A stretch of 64,000 bases of DNA from Spizellomyces sp. 'palustris' (taxonomy: Eukaryota > Chytridiomycota > Chytridiomycetes > Spizellomycetales > Spizellomycetaceae). This document shows, piece by piece, positions 1 to 11,719 of the stretch. The notes under the pieces were generated by a model that saw only the letters and a program-made list of their open reading frames with translations, ran no database searches and was not told the DNA's origin. A program made the position numbers and the translations under genes. Where the stretch lies: positions 19,432-83,431 of the forward strand of contig QEAR01000093.1 in the NCBI GenBank assembly GCA_006535965.1, read 5' to 3'. Every line of letters begins with the position of its first letter. Position 1 is the first letter of the stretch.

Positions 1-411
1 TTTAGGATTTTCATCAACTGTATCCCCTAATGCACCGTGGATGATAACAATCAAAAGATGAAGCCCACTGCCTGCAAACAACCCGCCACATCGAGTGTGT
101 TCAATGGCACCCTATTGAAAATGAGTGGCATTCGGACAAAGTCACATGGGAAGCGTATACAAGAGAAGTATGCATGAAGCTCGATAAGAAGCAACGCCAA
201 AGGAAGGTATCCAGTGTTGAAATATTGGGGCGCTGTCACTCGTCATCACACAATTGGCAAGCCCCTTCTAATCCCCATCATGCCAGCCCATCAATAATTC
301 GCGTTCATTTAAAGATGAGTATAGATATGAGGATATTTCGCACGCAAGGTCGCAATATCAACTTTATCTTTGCACGTTGGAAAAAGACGGTCACATACAG
401 TATTCACGCCG

Positions 412-839
412 ATGGGGAGGCCAAAGAAAATAAAGTCGGAAGAACTGGTTCTGGAACAGGACGAGAATGAACGAAGAAGCAGCACGTCAGTTCTACCGAC
501 CCACAAACGCAAGAAATCCACCGACGCCAGTGAGGTAAGCAGTTTGCTTATTCCATCCTGCCAGATCCATCATATTGTTGCCCACGACAGCTTTGGCTTT
601 GAATACTTATCTATCAGGGGCAAACCAAGGCACTGCTCAAACCGGGGAAAATCTGGCAACCGGATGAAGATGCGACGATCATCGAACTGGTAAAAGAGCA
701 TGGGAAGCAGTGGGGAAAAGTCACTGAAGCATTCAACAAAATATACGGGGTTACCGAATCGCAAGTTCGCAATCACTGGCATAATTCATTGAAAAAGAAG
801 ATCGCATCTAGTAGCGAGCTTGACAGTGGCGGAACATAG
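412..839 (+). CDS. Small Myb/SANT DNA-binding protein
   Basis: Two exons, 412-534 and 618-839, flank an intron with donor gtaagc and acceptor cag. The 115-residue product begins MGRPKKIK, a basic AT-hook-like stretch, followed by a second basic patch (HKRKKS) that could be a nuclear signal. The C-terminal half is one Myb/SANT repeat: W at 'KIWQPDEDATIIELV', a second W in 'GKQWGKV', and the recognition-helix region 'SQVRNHWHNSLKKK'. Single-repeat Myb proteins usually bind DNA or chromatin in the nucleus; targets cannot be inferred. An in-frame ATG at 370 would add 14 residues; 412 is preferred because the basic motif starts there. The domain call is firm, the gene identity is not. Confidence 0.7.
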
Positions 840-1051
840 TTTTATGCAGCGATGATGACTAGGTGATGGATTCGTGGCTATGACAATGTCGACGTCAATG
901 TACTGCTTATACTCTTCGTAATATGATCAGCCGTATGGAATGTGATAAGGGTATATGTTTACGGGATGTGAAATTAAAATGACCAACAGGACCCCGATGA
1001 AGCTGCATCACTTTCCCGAAAACTCCGACTTTCGTCGGAGCCCGAGGTTAC

Positions 1052-4000
1052 ATGGACTTGCCTTCAGGGAGGAAAATGGCGAGCCCCCAGAATATCAAAT
1101 CACATCCATCACCTCCTGCATCTGCTGAAGGAGCACCGCAGACTATTGAAGATCTTCAGTCTTATCAATCAAATTCATCAAAGTTACCTGTCACACCAGG
1201 AGCGTTACAAAAGAACTTGAGGGTGCGGCAGAACGAGAATCTCACAGTGCGCGTACAAGGCCCAGCCCAAACTCCCACATCGTTGCCGCCCCAGTCCGGT
1301 CCCTCTCCGCCACGTTATTCTCCAGGCTCAAATCCTCTCCTCAACGAACAGTCGCCCAACACTGGGGCGCCAGGTACGGCGAAGCCTCCCGAGGATGAGT
1401 TTGATTGGTTTCATGTGGAGGCTGATGCCCAGCCGGAGGAGGAAGAAAAAGAATATCGGGCAAAAGGTTTATTTGGCCTCGATTGTTGCTACTTACCGGG
1501 ATGGGCGCGTTTCTTTGTGTACTTGTTCTCCGGTATTGCGTTGTTTGCGACACCGGCGCTCGTGAGCCTAATTATCTGGAACCCTGGAGACCCTGGAGTG
1601 TTTGATGCAGTATCAGCAAAATCTGATTTACGTATCAGTACAGAGGTTGCAAGATGGTAGAATCGCGAATATCTGACATTTCTTTGCTCGATACTGACAC
1701 ACGATGCTCCCATAGGTCATGCTGGCTGGGTGCTGCGTGGATTAGTTGGGTGGTGCTATGGTACTTTATCGATGCACTACCCTACCTCATCGTAGTATTT
1801 CTGAGTAAGCTGTTTGGCGGATACAGTGAGCGTGCTCGTGCTCGATTAGAGGTAATCTCGATATGTCGTAGAACGGCATGCACGTCGTCGTCTTACCTTT
1901 GAATGTGTAGTACATGGTCGCAGTGAAGCTTTTCCTAACCATTACCTGCTGGGCAATTTTGACCGTCGTTGCCTATGCTCTACTATTCAACCAAATGCAG
2001 CAGGTGGATTATTGGGAGACGGTCTTTCATGTCTTAGTGACGGGAATGGTGTTCGCGATCTGTCTCCTGGTGCACAAACTTGTGTTGCAGATTATTGGTA
2101 AGTACGATGTGATCATGCCCATTTCACATCCATTAGATGCTCAATTTACGTTCACTGGCCCCATCAGCGGTTAATTTCCATAGGTAAAGGTGTTTCGCGT
2201 TACGTTTGACAGGATTTCTATAAAACTCATCTGGTTCGATTTCATCTGCTGCAGAGTTGCATACCGGGATCGCATTGTAGAATCGAAGCATCACATGAGA
2301 AGTGAGTGCATGTGCATAAAGTTGAACTGTAACATGTCAAATAAGACAACAACTGACTCTCCATGGAAATTTCTTACTTCATAGCTCTGGACAATCTTAA
2401 GAAGTCCATCAAAACCCGCACCTTCGCAGAATTCTTTATTCCTGCGGAGCTCAACACCACCAAGGGACGTTCTCAGGGGGTGCTAGAGGAGGACAATACC
2501 CAGGACGAAGGAAAAGACACACTACCAGCAGTTAATCAGTCACCTAGAAAGAGGACACGAAGATCAGGGTTCTGGAAGATGGTAGTATCTAGACGTCGTA
2601 CTGGCTCTTCTACTACCGAGGACGACAACTCGGCGATGGAAATGATGGAGACTTCCGATGAGACTTCAGACGTTGGGCTCGCAAAGATTAATACAACATT
2701 TGATGTCATTGGACAGCATGCTGAGGAAGAGGAGGTGGTCAAGTCATCGGCACTTGCATCCAACGAGCTCATCACAGCGCCACAGGCTTACGACTTGGGG
2801 CAACCCCCCGCGACCTTACAACAATCGGGGACAATGAGGCGATTATCAAGCTCCAGCGTGAGAAACCCAACGCCAAGATCTGCCCCACGATCTCCAGCTA
2901 TGACACCATCGAAAATGTTGGACCCAACGGACTTTGGTCGCCATAGTCGCCATTCGACGAGATTTCCATCTCTTCTTAGACCTATGTCTCGTGCGCCTTC
3001 TGTTCATCAACCCATCGAGCAAGGGGTTCCTGAGTCACTACATTCACCAGATACCTCCAATGCGCTGAACAGCATTATGAATCCACCCACGTTTCATGGA
3101 CATAAATATATAAGAGAACTGGCGAAAATGGACATCACGAGCAATATCCAAGCAGGAAAATTAGCGAAAAAAATTTTCATCGGCCTTGGTGGCAATGAAA
3201 AGGGCTACTTGACTCTAGATGACTTTGTATGGTAAGATAAGTGGTTGTGGACCATTCTAAGTTGACTCCGACTAGGCCTTCTCACCTTTAGTCTATACCT
3301 AGTTCCTTCTCAAGCCCCACTGAGGCTGCAGATGCCTTTTCTGCTCTCGATCAAGATGGGAACGGATCTATTACGCGCAAGGAGGTCAAAGAGGTCGTCA
3401 TCGGGATGTATCGCGAACGCCGTCGATTGTTCCGAGCGATGAGAGATTTGTCGCAAGCACTTGGGAAACTGAACACGTAGGTATCGCGCTGTGTTAGGAT
3501 AAGCACTTGATCCGGTCGAGTAACTTCGTGTTGGACCTGTCAGGTTTTTCTATTTTGTAACAAGCTTTGTTACCTTCTGCATAGCACTGCCGATTTTTGG
3601 AATATCACTCACTGCAATGCTACCCTTTACAAGTTTCATTTTGGCCCTTAGTTTTGTATTCGGTAGCTTTCCCCATCGCTACACATCAACAGTTATTTCT
3701 GCCACTGACGTGCTTGTTGATAGGGACGGCGGCCCGTACGGCATTTGAGTCACTTCTGTTTCTCTTTTTGACACACCCGTATGACGCTGGTAAGCATGTC
3801 ATTAGCATGCCAGTAAGCTCGCTGCCAAAATCACACTACTCATATAACGTAAGGTGACCGAGTCGTTATTGACAACCAAAACCTGCTCGTTGAGGAGGTT
3901 GGAGTTTTGACTACGGTTTTCAAGAGGTTGGATGGACAGCTTATATATGCGCCAAATAGTATGTCTGGACAGCAATCATCGTAGCATTGATACCTCCCGA

Positions 4001-4716
4001 TACCAATGATTATGGTTGCAGCTTTGGTGGCGTCCAAGTTAATTCACAATCTTCGGCGATCGGGTGATCAGGTAGGCTCCTAATGAGGGTCTGATGTATG
4101 TGCCGTGATAGTTTCTTCACTTAAATTTCAATGTTTAGTCGGAAAGTATCGAGCTTCAACTCAGTAAGTATTCCGTCATCCCTAGGCGAACCATTCTGCC
4201 GAATACTTATGTAACCACTCAGATTTCGACACTCCTGAAGAGAAATTACGAGCGCTGAAGGAGCGAATGGTCGACTTTGTCAAATCAGAGCCTCGAGAGT
4301 TTCAGGGAGTTTGCGATATCCACATATCGGATATTGAAAACCTGAATAAATTAAAAGTTAACGTGATTTTGAAGCATAAGGGCAACTGGTGAGACGAGCA
4401 ATCAAAATTGAATGATAAGGTTGGCTGACAGGTTCTTGTGAACATAGGCAAGATGGATCCAGGCGATGGAATAGGAGAACAATGGCATGTGTGGAATTTC
4501 GTATTCCGATTGCACAACTTCACTGACTGCTTAAAACAGTTCATGTTTGCCCTCAAGAAGAATCTGCTCGAACTTGGGATACGCTATGCAACTCCTCCGC
4601 AGCATAAAGCACCGGAACCAGCGGCGCCAGTACTGACGGCCGGAATTAATTTCGAGCAAAATCAAAGTCTCGGAGTACCGCAATCTTTTGCTAACGGAAT
4701 GAACACCGCCATATAA
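1052..4716 (+). CDS. MscS-family mechanosensitive channel with EF-hand
   Basis: Gene of about a dozen exons for a fungal MscS-like channel of the Msy1/Msy2 type. The N-terminus to about residue 140 is Pro/Ser-rich and disordered. Hydrophobic segments follow in the exons near 1480-1660, 1720-1850 and 1915-2097. A long Ser/Arg-rich cytosolic linker (2385-3228) leads to a canonical EF-hand, 'DQDGNGSITRKE', at about 3350. Two hydrophobic stretches near 3545-3660 then lead into the MscS pore and beta domain: 'FESLLFLFLTHPYDAGDRV', 'VGVLTTVFKRLDGQ' and 'NTLVASKLIHNLRRSGDQ'. The family releases solutes from ER or plasma membrane after hypo-osmotic swelling and is Ca2+-responsive in fission yeast. 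The DDF|SIP junction uses donor gtatgg, and the last intron appears to be GC-AG. Start is 1052 or the in-frame ATG at 1076. Confidence 0.88.
4485..4539 (+). other. Probable GC-AG intron in the MscS gene
   Basis: The conserved C-terminal run 'RRWNRRT' is in one frame and 'FMFALKKNLLELGIRY' in another. Removing 55 nt that begin gcatgt and end cag joins them in phase 0. I saw no GT donor at the right phase. Family members normally read straight through this junction, which supports a real GC-AG intron rather than an end of the protein. Confidence 0.55.
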
Positions 4717-5277
4717 TTATTTATTTTATTTATCGCTAGACAATGGCTCTTATCTGTAGATAATATACTCGATCATTAGTGCGACGATCTTGGATTTCAG
4801 TAGTCGAAGTCGCGATGTTATCGTCAACTGTTTGCTATTTACTTGAACGAACTCGTTAATTTTGTGATGGGCTGGACTTACGAACACAAGCATCGCTGGT
4901 GTGCCAAGGGCCAGAACAATTTCATATAGTCTTGCTGATTTGCTGGGTTAGATGCCAAATGAGTGTACCACGAAGGAAAGGGAGTCTTTAGGGGTGTTGG
5001 ACGTTAGACTACCACGGTATATATTTGGGCGACAGCACGCCTTGAGTCCCAGCCACCCGCCGTACTTTACACAAATCAATAGGAAATATCGATAGTAATT
5101 CCGTCTGCTCAATGTAAGGTCCTCATTGTCAACTCACTCTCAGTAATAGGAGCCGATTGATCTCTACGCGACTACGGAGTGTCAGTCCATCGCCACAACG
5201 GCGGCCAGCGTTTTCTCGAATCCTCTAGCAGAAGGATTCTGTTACGAGTGAAAGAAACTGGCTGGGGCTGTTGAGAC
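4717..5277. other. Intergenic, no gene seen
   Basis: About 560 bases between the convergent MscS gene and the minus-strand gene ending at 5278. No ORF with recognisable content, no tRNA-like fold and no obvious repeat was noticed. It presumably holds both 3' ends. Confidence 0.6.
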
Positions 5278-7298
5278 TTACTCTTTCAAGACTCGCCTCT
5301 TTTTCCTGGCATTTGCCATCATATTCTCTGCATCGGCAATTTGAGACTGCAGTCGTTTTAACTCTTTTACCATTAACTTCTCTCGCTGGTCGTAAGTCCT
5401 TTTCACTCGTAATGCTTTTGCATCCCAATCACATTTTACAAGACACTTTCTGATCATGGGTGGCAAAAGAGAAGCAAGGCCTTTCTGTTGTTCATGTAAC
5501 AATGCCAACCTGCTGCCCGCTTCACGCAGTGTATCGGTTACAACAGACATGACAGACTGCGCTCGTTCAAGAACCTGACGGACATCTGCCTCTATGGGTT
5601 TCATGTCTAACTCAGGGCAGGGCGTGACAGAATATCGAATATTGTCCGGTTGCTCAACATCCGCCATGCCGTATTCAGGTTCCACTTCTCGATCATATTG
5701 CCCATCTTCGCACTGGTCAGAAACGCCCAAGTCGGTAACGTTTTCCAAGGGCATTTCCAATGTACGGATAAAGGTTGGTGCGAAGATATCCAACCCGGCG
5801 AGTTCGGATACAGAAGTAACCTCTCCGGTTACCGTATTTGGTTTATACCTGGATCCATCAATCGTGGCTACATGAGAATGAACAGAGCAGTTTTCCCCGG
5901 GTATAATTGAGGGTAATGCCTCCGGATCGCTGACAATGTTTCTCATATCGGCGAACCATCGTTGGACACGTTCGTCAACGAAACCCCACTGCTCCTGTTT
6001 GGCAAGATTTGTGCATAAGGGTAGCTACCACACGCAGCACACCTGAAGAACTCACCACGGCATGTGTTTCAGTAAGGGCCCCTGCGAAAAAATCCTAGAG
6101 GAACGACCGTCTAACACTGAACAAGGAAGTAACTCTGCATCAGAACAGCAACCATACCGACACGTTCTGAAGATGTTTCAAGGTTAATCTATGCACAAAT
6201 TCAGCTTATTAGTGGCGTATTGGGGTCGGCAGCGACGACAACGGACAATGGTGACTTCTCGGTGCAGATAACTTCTAATGTTGATCTGGCTTGAAATTCT
6301 TGGCTTCCTATGGCAGTCAGTATGTAACTCTGTTCTTCTGTTTGTTTGAGTCTGTAGCAAAGCTTCATAAGTGGCCAAAATCGAATGGTCTCAAAAAGAC
6401 GCCTACATTTGGTATCCAGTTGGGTAGGTATCTGCACGGGACATAAACTGGCCGAGGGCAATGACTGCAGTCGTTGTACTCAACCAAACAGGCTGTGCGA
6501 GTGTTCTCCATTTCTCTTCACAGAAGCTCAGGCTGGACAAGGATCGCTCACCAGCCAAAAGATTACATTTCTGGCCTGCTCCCCCTACGTTACTCGAAAC
6601 CATTTTGGTGGCAACCCGCGCTGGATCTTCGAGTATACTCTTCGTGTTAGTTTTACGCTGGTGTGAGCCTTGAGAAGGGCTTAGCGCCTTTGCCCCAAAA
6701 GCCAGAAGTTATAAGTCCCACCTAAAACAGCGAAATCGACCTTCGACATTTGCTCCAGCAGCTGCAGCACATAAGGATGGTCCAAGCCCATGATTGTATG
6801 TCCATCTGATACAATATTACTCATTGCTTCGCCCGTCCCCCTTAAAACTTCAAGCACAGCCCCCCACGCCTCTTGATGGGAACAGAATGAGCGAGTGCAC
6901 AGTATGTCGAGCCATCCTATTGCTCACCTGTCACCGTATCCCGAACAATTATTCGCGCCGGTTCGTTCCTGATTATCATATATACTTTATCGCTTTCAAC
7001 GAGAGAAATGCATTCGAGTCCAAGAATGGAACAAGAACTAGTTGTGCAAGGAGACATTACAACTGCGCAGGATATGCAGGCCAGCTTGAGCAATCTACCT
7101 TGCAAACCCAGACGGAAGCGCACCGCTATTAATAAATCTTCCCAGTGAGATAATACGAAGCTTTGCGTCGGCCGTGGTGGATTTTGTTTCTATGTCCAAA
7201 GAAATCAGGATGGATGGCTTCCTTGTTGCAGCATCTTCCCACACGAATGTGGACAGGTCAGGCACTATATATGTCGCCTTTCCACAGTCAACAGGCAT
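5278..7298 (-). CDS. Unidentified multi-exon protein with C-terminal coiled coil
   Basis: I do not recognise this protein. Phase-compatible introns link the 3' half into one frame. The exon containing 'RRLFETIRFWPLMKLCYRL' splices through a gtccgt donor to 'LTLKHLQN', then 'DFFAGALTETHAV', then 'EQWGFVDERVQRWFADMRN', and so into the large last exon (5946-5278). That exon has an acidic middle, then a predicted coiled coil ('YDQREKLMVKELKRLQSQI') and a terminal basic patch KKRR that may be a nuclear signal. Upstream coding-looking pieces near 6917-7298 and 6600-6800 ('YVLQLLEQMSKVDFAVLGG') probably belong to the same gene, but their joins are unresolved, so the start is a guess. Two adjacent genes cannot be excluded. 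Confidence 0.45.
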
Positions 7299-7458
7299 CA
7301 GGATCTTGGATTGTCTTTAGGAATTGTAGAGGAACCAACACCAAAGGACAAAAGACCGATCCAACAATATGTATGCAACGTGGGTTGGCATGAGGTAAGT
7401 CAAGGCACCACCAGGTGCTAAGCACCCAATTGTAATTTTGATGAGTTATATAATTGGC

Positions 7459-9606
7459 TTAAGCTTCCAACGCTGAAGTTTCCCTATCTTTGTCTAAATC
7501 TTCAGCCTGCACAAACTCCTGATCGGCCCCTGCGACAATCGCCTCCAATCCCCTCTTCAAGCTGTTTATTGCATTTTCGAGAGTATCAACCTTTCTTGAA
7601 AATTCTTCGCACTCTGCAGCATCGTGGGTTCCGCCACGTGAGGCGATCCACGCAAGAACGACTGATTTACCGGCGGAAAAGAACGCATCGGTGGCCTTCA
7701 GGACAGCGTCCACCACGGATACATTGTTTCCGGCAGCTCCACCAGTGCGTCCCGTGGTGTTTTGAGCCTCGACCGTCAACTCATCCGGTGCAGCTCGGGC
7801 TAGTAGCTCTGTTTCGAGCACGAGCATATTGAAGGGAACCGGGTTTTTGGGCCAGCGGACCGCACCGTCACTAACAGAGTAACTTTTCGCAAAAACTTTA
7901 AGTTGCCTAGTTAGCATCCCCAGAATATCAAGTATCTCGTGGGCATGGTCCGAAGATCTAGTGCAATTTGTCGATTCACTACGTAAGCTTCGCCATTCCT
8001 GGCGCAAAATCGCTATATCTGCCGTAGATTGTTCAAGATCATCCAAAGTTTCGGAAAGTAAGGGAAGTAGCGCGTCGGGTGCGGTGGGAACAGTATCTTC
8101 TGAAGTTGAGGAACAGCGGGATGGTGGTACAATCGTAGCTGCAACTGGTGCTTCGTCTAAGAGGAGACTCCAATCAATATCAGCTCCCACAAAGCTCAGC
8201 AAGAAAACTCACCCTCTGGAACCCCGGTCAGTATGAACGGCAAAGACACTTCCAATTCACGTTCCCTAGTTCCGAACGTCCCGCTCGAGTCGGAGAGGGA
8301 TACCTCCACTTTCAAAACATACTTGACCTCGAGGCCCCAAGCGTCATCGAAGGACTTCACCGGAGGCGTAGACGCAACAAATTCCTTTGCCCCGGATAAC
8401 GGCACTGGATTCTTAAACCAATCTAGCGGTATCACCCGCGCCGGACTTTTACCTTTCTTCGGTTTCTCTGGGATACCTCGACCGACATGCAACGCATACA
8501 CCCCGTTGAACTCGTTATTGCTTGATGGATCGTACCGTGGAGCAGGAGTATCCTCCGCTAGAGCGACATTTGCTTTGTACTGTAACTGCTGTTGGGTAGG
8601 TAGGCGGATAGTAATGATTTGTTTGGCAACGAGACGAATTCGCTGGACGCGGTAAGACTTGTGGAGCTTGGTAAGCTCAACATTCACTTTCAAAGGTGCT
8701 TCGGAACTGCATAGCGGACGCTCAAGAGTAGCAGTGACGGTTGTCTCAGGTTGCGATGACCGTCCAAATGAAAACAGGGATGGGCGAAGCGTTTGGGTGG
8801 ATGTCATAGGTGGCAGGGCTAGTCCCGCAAGAGTATGCCTGTGCTCCACATGAAAGTTGAGTGTTACCACTGAATGTCTTCGAAAAGTATATGACGCTCC
8901 TTGCAACATATTTCCAGCACTATCCATACTCAAGGAAGCCATCCCGTCTTCGGTGATCATGACCTTTTGTCCCAAGAAGCCCATAACTTCCCAATGAAGT
9001 CCAATCGGAACACCTTCATGGAGGTCCATTGGATCAAAACAAAATGAGGGAGGTAGCGCATCACTTCCGAAGTCGAAGAAGAATGGATATCTTCGACGCC
9101 CGGGTTGGGTGCCCTCCCATGTGGTAGCAGACGAACTATCCGCATTTGATGGCAGTTCCCGCAATTGGCTTGTCCGGTTATAGACAACCCTTTCTATCAC
9201 AGCGCCCAGCGCCGTCCGGTACAAAAGAATGCATTGTACTTCTGCGTAGGGAACTGTACGCATCACCAATGTTAAGCCAGATTACACTTGCGGCGGAGGA
9301 AATTGACAGCCGTAGCAGAATCTCACCATATTTTTCCAGAAGGAATCCCCTAGCACCTACAGGATCCACAGTCACCAACCCTGCAAGGTGCGGCCATCTT
9401 GCTCCATCCTCAGATACAATCTTCCTTTCCTCCAGGAAGATGCTCAGGTTCCGATCCTTTGAGTGTCGTCCAATAAGCGCCCGTGTGCCTATTCGCTGCT
9501 GCTCTCTTTCTCTATCAGTTTGCATACGCTGTTGTGGTTGACGCGAAGGACTGTCTGCTCGTGGCCTAGTTGGAGAAAGGGATCTATTGTTGTCGTGAAG
9601 CGACAT
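7459..9606 (-). CDS. Arrestin-fold domain protein
   Basis: Three exons on the minus strand starting at the ATG at 9606. Intron 1 near 9250-9295 joins 'SISSAA' to 'KVQCILLYRTALGAVIERV'. Intron 2 near 8150-8205 (donor gtgagt, acceptor cttag) joins 'FILTGVPE' to 'DEAPVAATIV'. The N-terminal 50 residues are Arg/Ser/Gln-rich and disordered. The body alternates beta-strand-like segments as in arrestins, with a segment like the arrestin C-domain start: 'VELTKLHKSYRVQRIRLVAK'. The C-terminal 230 residues are mostly helical with a coiled-coil tendency. Fungal arrestin-related proteins act as adaptors for ubiquitination and endocytosis of plasma-membrane proteins, but I see no PPxY motif, so that role is uncertain. 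Confidence 0.6.
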
Positions 9607-11719
9607 TTTTAATCAACCATCCGAAGAAGATACTCGGAGAATGGACCGCAACCAACTGATGGGCCTTCCAAATGAGTCATAGCTCTGATCGGAAAACTTG
9701 ATAAGGTTTTTGGTTCGAATGTACCAGGTCGTCAAATGTGACCATCATGGTCCATTTGCAAGCCATACCACCACTCCTCGACCTGCCGGTAAGGCCCATT
9801 AAATAGCGGCACTTGCATCACCAACGAGCGAAGTCCTATTTTGAAATCTGCCTTGTTTATTTGTTCGAGCTGCTCTTGTGCTACACGAAATCACAAAATG
9901 GGAGCATTTTCATATTGAGTATGCTTCGGTGGTGCAGATGATGTGCTTGACATCGTTTCAGTCTACTATGGTCTTGGCGAATAGATGTTGACGGAAAGCA
10001 TGATGATATGCAACCATATCATTGCCTTGCATGTCGTCCTGTGCATCTCCTGGGGCCATGTTCACATGTACTGAATCTTCGTTGAGAAGAAGCTTTCAGG
10101 CACCCTTCGTTCGCGCATCATGCCTGCCACATCAACTTGGGGTGCACGAGGCGATTGGCACACAATAATACACTTGCCTGATCTTCTTTTGACAATTTGA
10201 CTCTCAATTGCCCTTGCATTTCGTCCTTTTCCTCAATTTTCAACTTCCACTCCCGTTTATGCTTGGGAACGCCCGTCTTCGGCGCTAGGAGTTTTATCTT
10301 TCCGATGCTGAGGTAAGGCAATCTTCTTGTGCAAGCTGGCCAGCACACCAAAGCGGGATAGACATCGTCAAAGGATGATCATTGACGGACATCGAGACAG
10401 GTCTACAGTGCACTTGATCGACAACCTATTGAGCACATGTTGCCCCTCGGTACGTCTCGGTCAGACAATGGGTGAAACTGTTCAATCTACGCTTTGCTCG
10501 CTCTGCAACAGAGCTATAGCCATAAAAAATATGTCATCCAAGCTGGAATGGTGCTCCATTGGCCTGCATCGTAGTGTATGATAAGGTACCGCTAATCATC
10601 TAAAGACTTGTAACGAAATATGAACACTCGACCTCTTTGTGTCCTTTCCGCACTGCAAATAGCACCCCCAATGCTTTGTAGGTATGTGAAGCCGTTCACA
10701 TATTTGTGCTTGCCTCGCAGAACACAAGAAATGCAGTAGACGATCTATCACCAATATCATAGAAATCAATTTTAGGATATATGGTGACTGACCTCTTCAG
10801 TGGTGTCAGCCACCCACCTCCCTGTCTCCAGGCACTTTGAGTGTTTTCCACTGATGATTTGGATCTCTAGCTTGTATTTCGTAACCCTTATTGTGACCCC
10901 TCTCGTAATTGTTCAGCTTCACTTTTGAAATTCGCCGTGGTTTCTTGAATGGTCGCTTGCTGCATGTTTAGGGCATGCCCAGATGCGCTTCATGTTGCTC
11001 CAGATCTTTCAATGTAATCAGCTGAGCATCCTTCTCCAATTTCATACTTCTGTCCGCTCGAAGCAACATACGGCTTCTCTTACATTTTCCATCATGACTT
11101 CTTTTGCCGCACTCTCTGCATGAGAAACGGCACGATGGCCGCACGATGGTCCGACTTTCAACCTCCAATATGATGGCTCTCACCCCCTAGTTGATCCAAG
11201 CTCAACGTGGCAAGTGTTTAAGGTGGGTTTGTAAACTTCGCACCGCAGAGATACTCGACAAAGCAATGCCTTGAGATACAAGTGTGGAAATCAAGACGGT
11301 GGATTCGAAGGTCGGGGGACAATGTCGGCCGATTCAATAATCCATGGATTTCATTCATTGACGATTCAAGTGATGCCATAGATAGCTATACATTGTTACA
11401 TTGGACATTACTGGTCGGGTCAAGGAGGGCCTGGTAGGTTATAGTCGACACTCTTCTAGTAGAAAAGTTGATGACAACCACCCCGGAGAAGTATCCAAAC
11501 TAGTTTAACTCCACCATAATAAATAACTGTGCTTCCTATTTACGCTACCCTCCCTTTTTATACTTGGTTAGTCCTCAGGTCATCAGTTACACACCCCCAC
11601 CACCCCAGGAAAATCCTACTGGGAAGGCTGACCCATTTTGTACAGGGGAAAATGCTGTTGAGAAGTGCAGTGTCAGAGTAGATTTCTTCTAGCCCAAAAC
11701 TCTGATTGGAGCGATTCCA
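9607..11719. other. Gene-poor spacer with possible retroelement remnants
   Basis: About 2.1 kb between two minus-strand genes. Only short ORFs interrupted by stops are visible on either strand and none resembles a host gene. One minus-strand ORF (10968-11183) has a zinc-knuckle-like Cys/His pattern. Another (10118-10351) is Lys/Glu-rich. I saw no intact terminal repeats. Confidence 0.4.
10968..11183 (-). mobile_element. Possible gag-like zinc-knuckle remnant
   Basis: A 71-residue minus-strand ORF contains 'CRECGKRSHDGKC' in a basic context followed by a charged helix. This is close to the CCHC knuckle of LTR-retroelement Gag proteins (C-x2-C-x4-H-x4-C) but has one residue less in the last gap. 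The ORF is cut off by stops on both sides and no pol-like sequence is readable nearby. It may be a decayed element or a chance match. Confidence 0.25.

Noticed and set aside
1-411. CRISPR, operon or bacterial origin signals
   Set aside because: Neither here nor elsewhere in the window are there regular spaced repeats or operon-like gene packing; spliced genes show the DNA is eukaryotic.
8150-8205. A 29-nt intron in the arrestin-like gene
   Set aside because: A 56-nt alternative using the same donor and a ttag acceptor keeps the frame and fits the intron sizes seen elsewhere.
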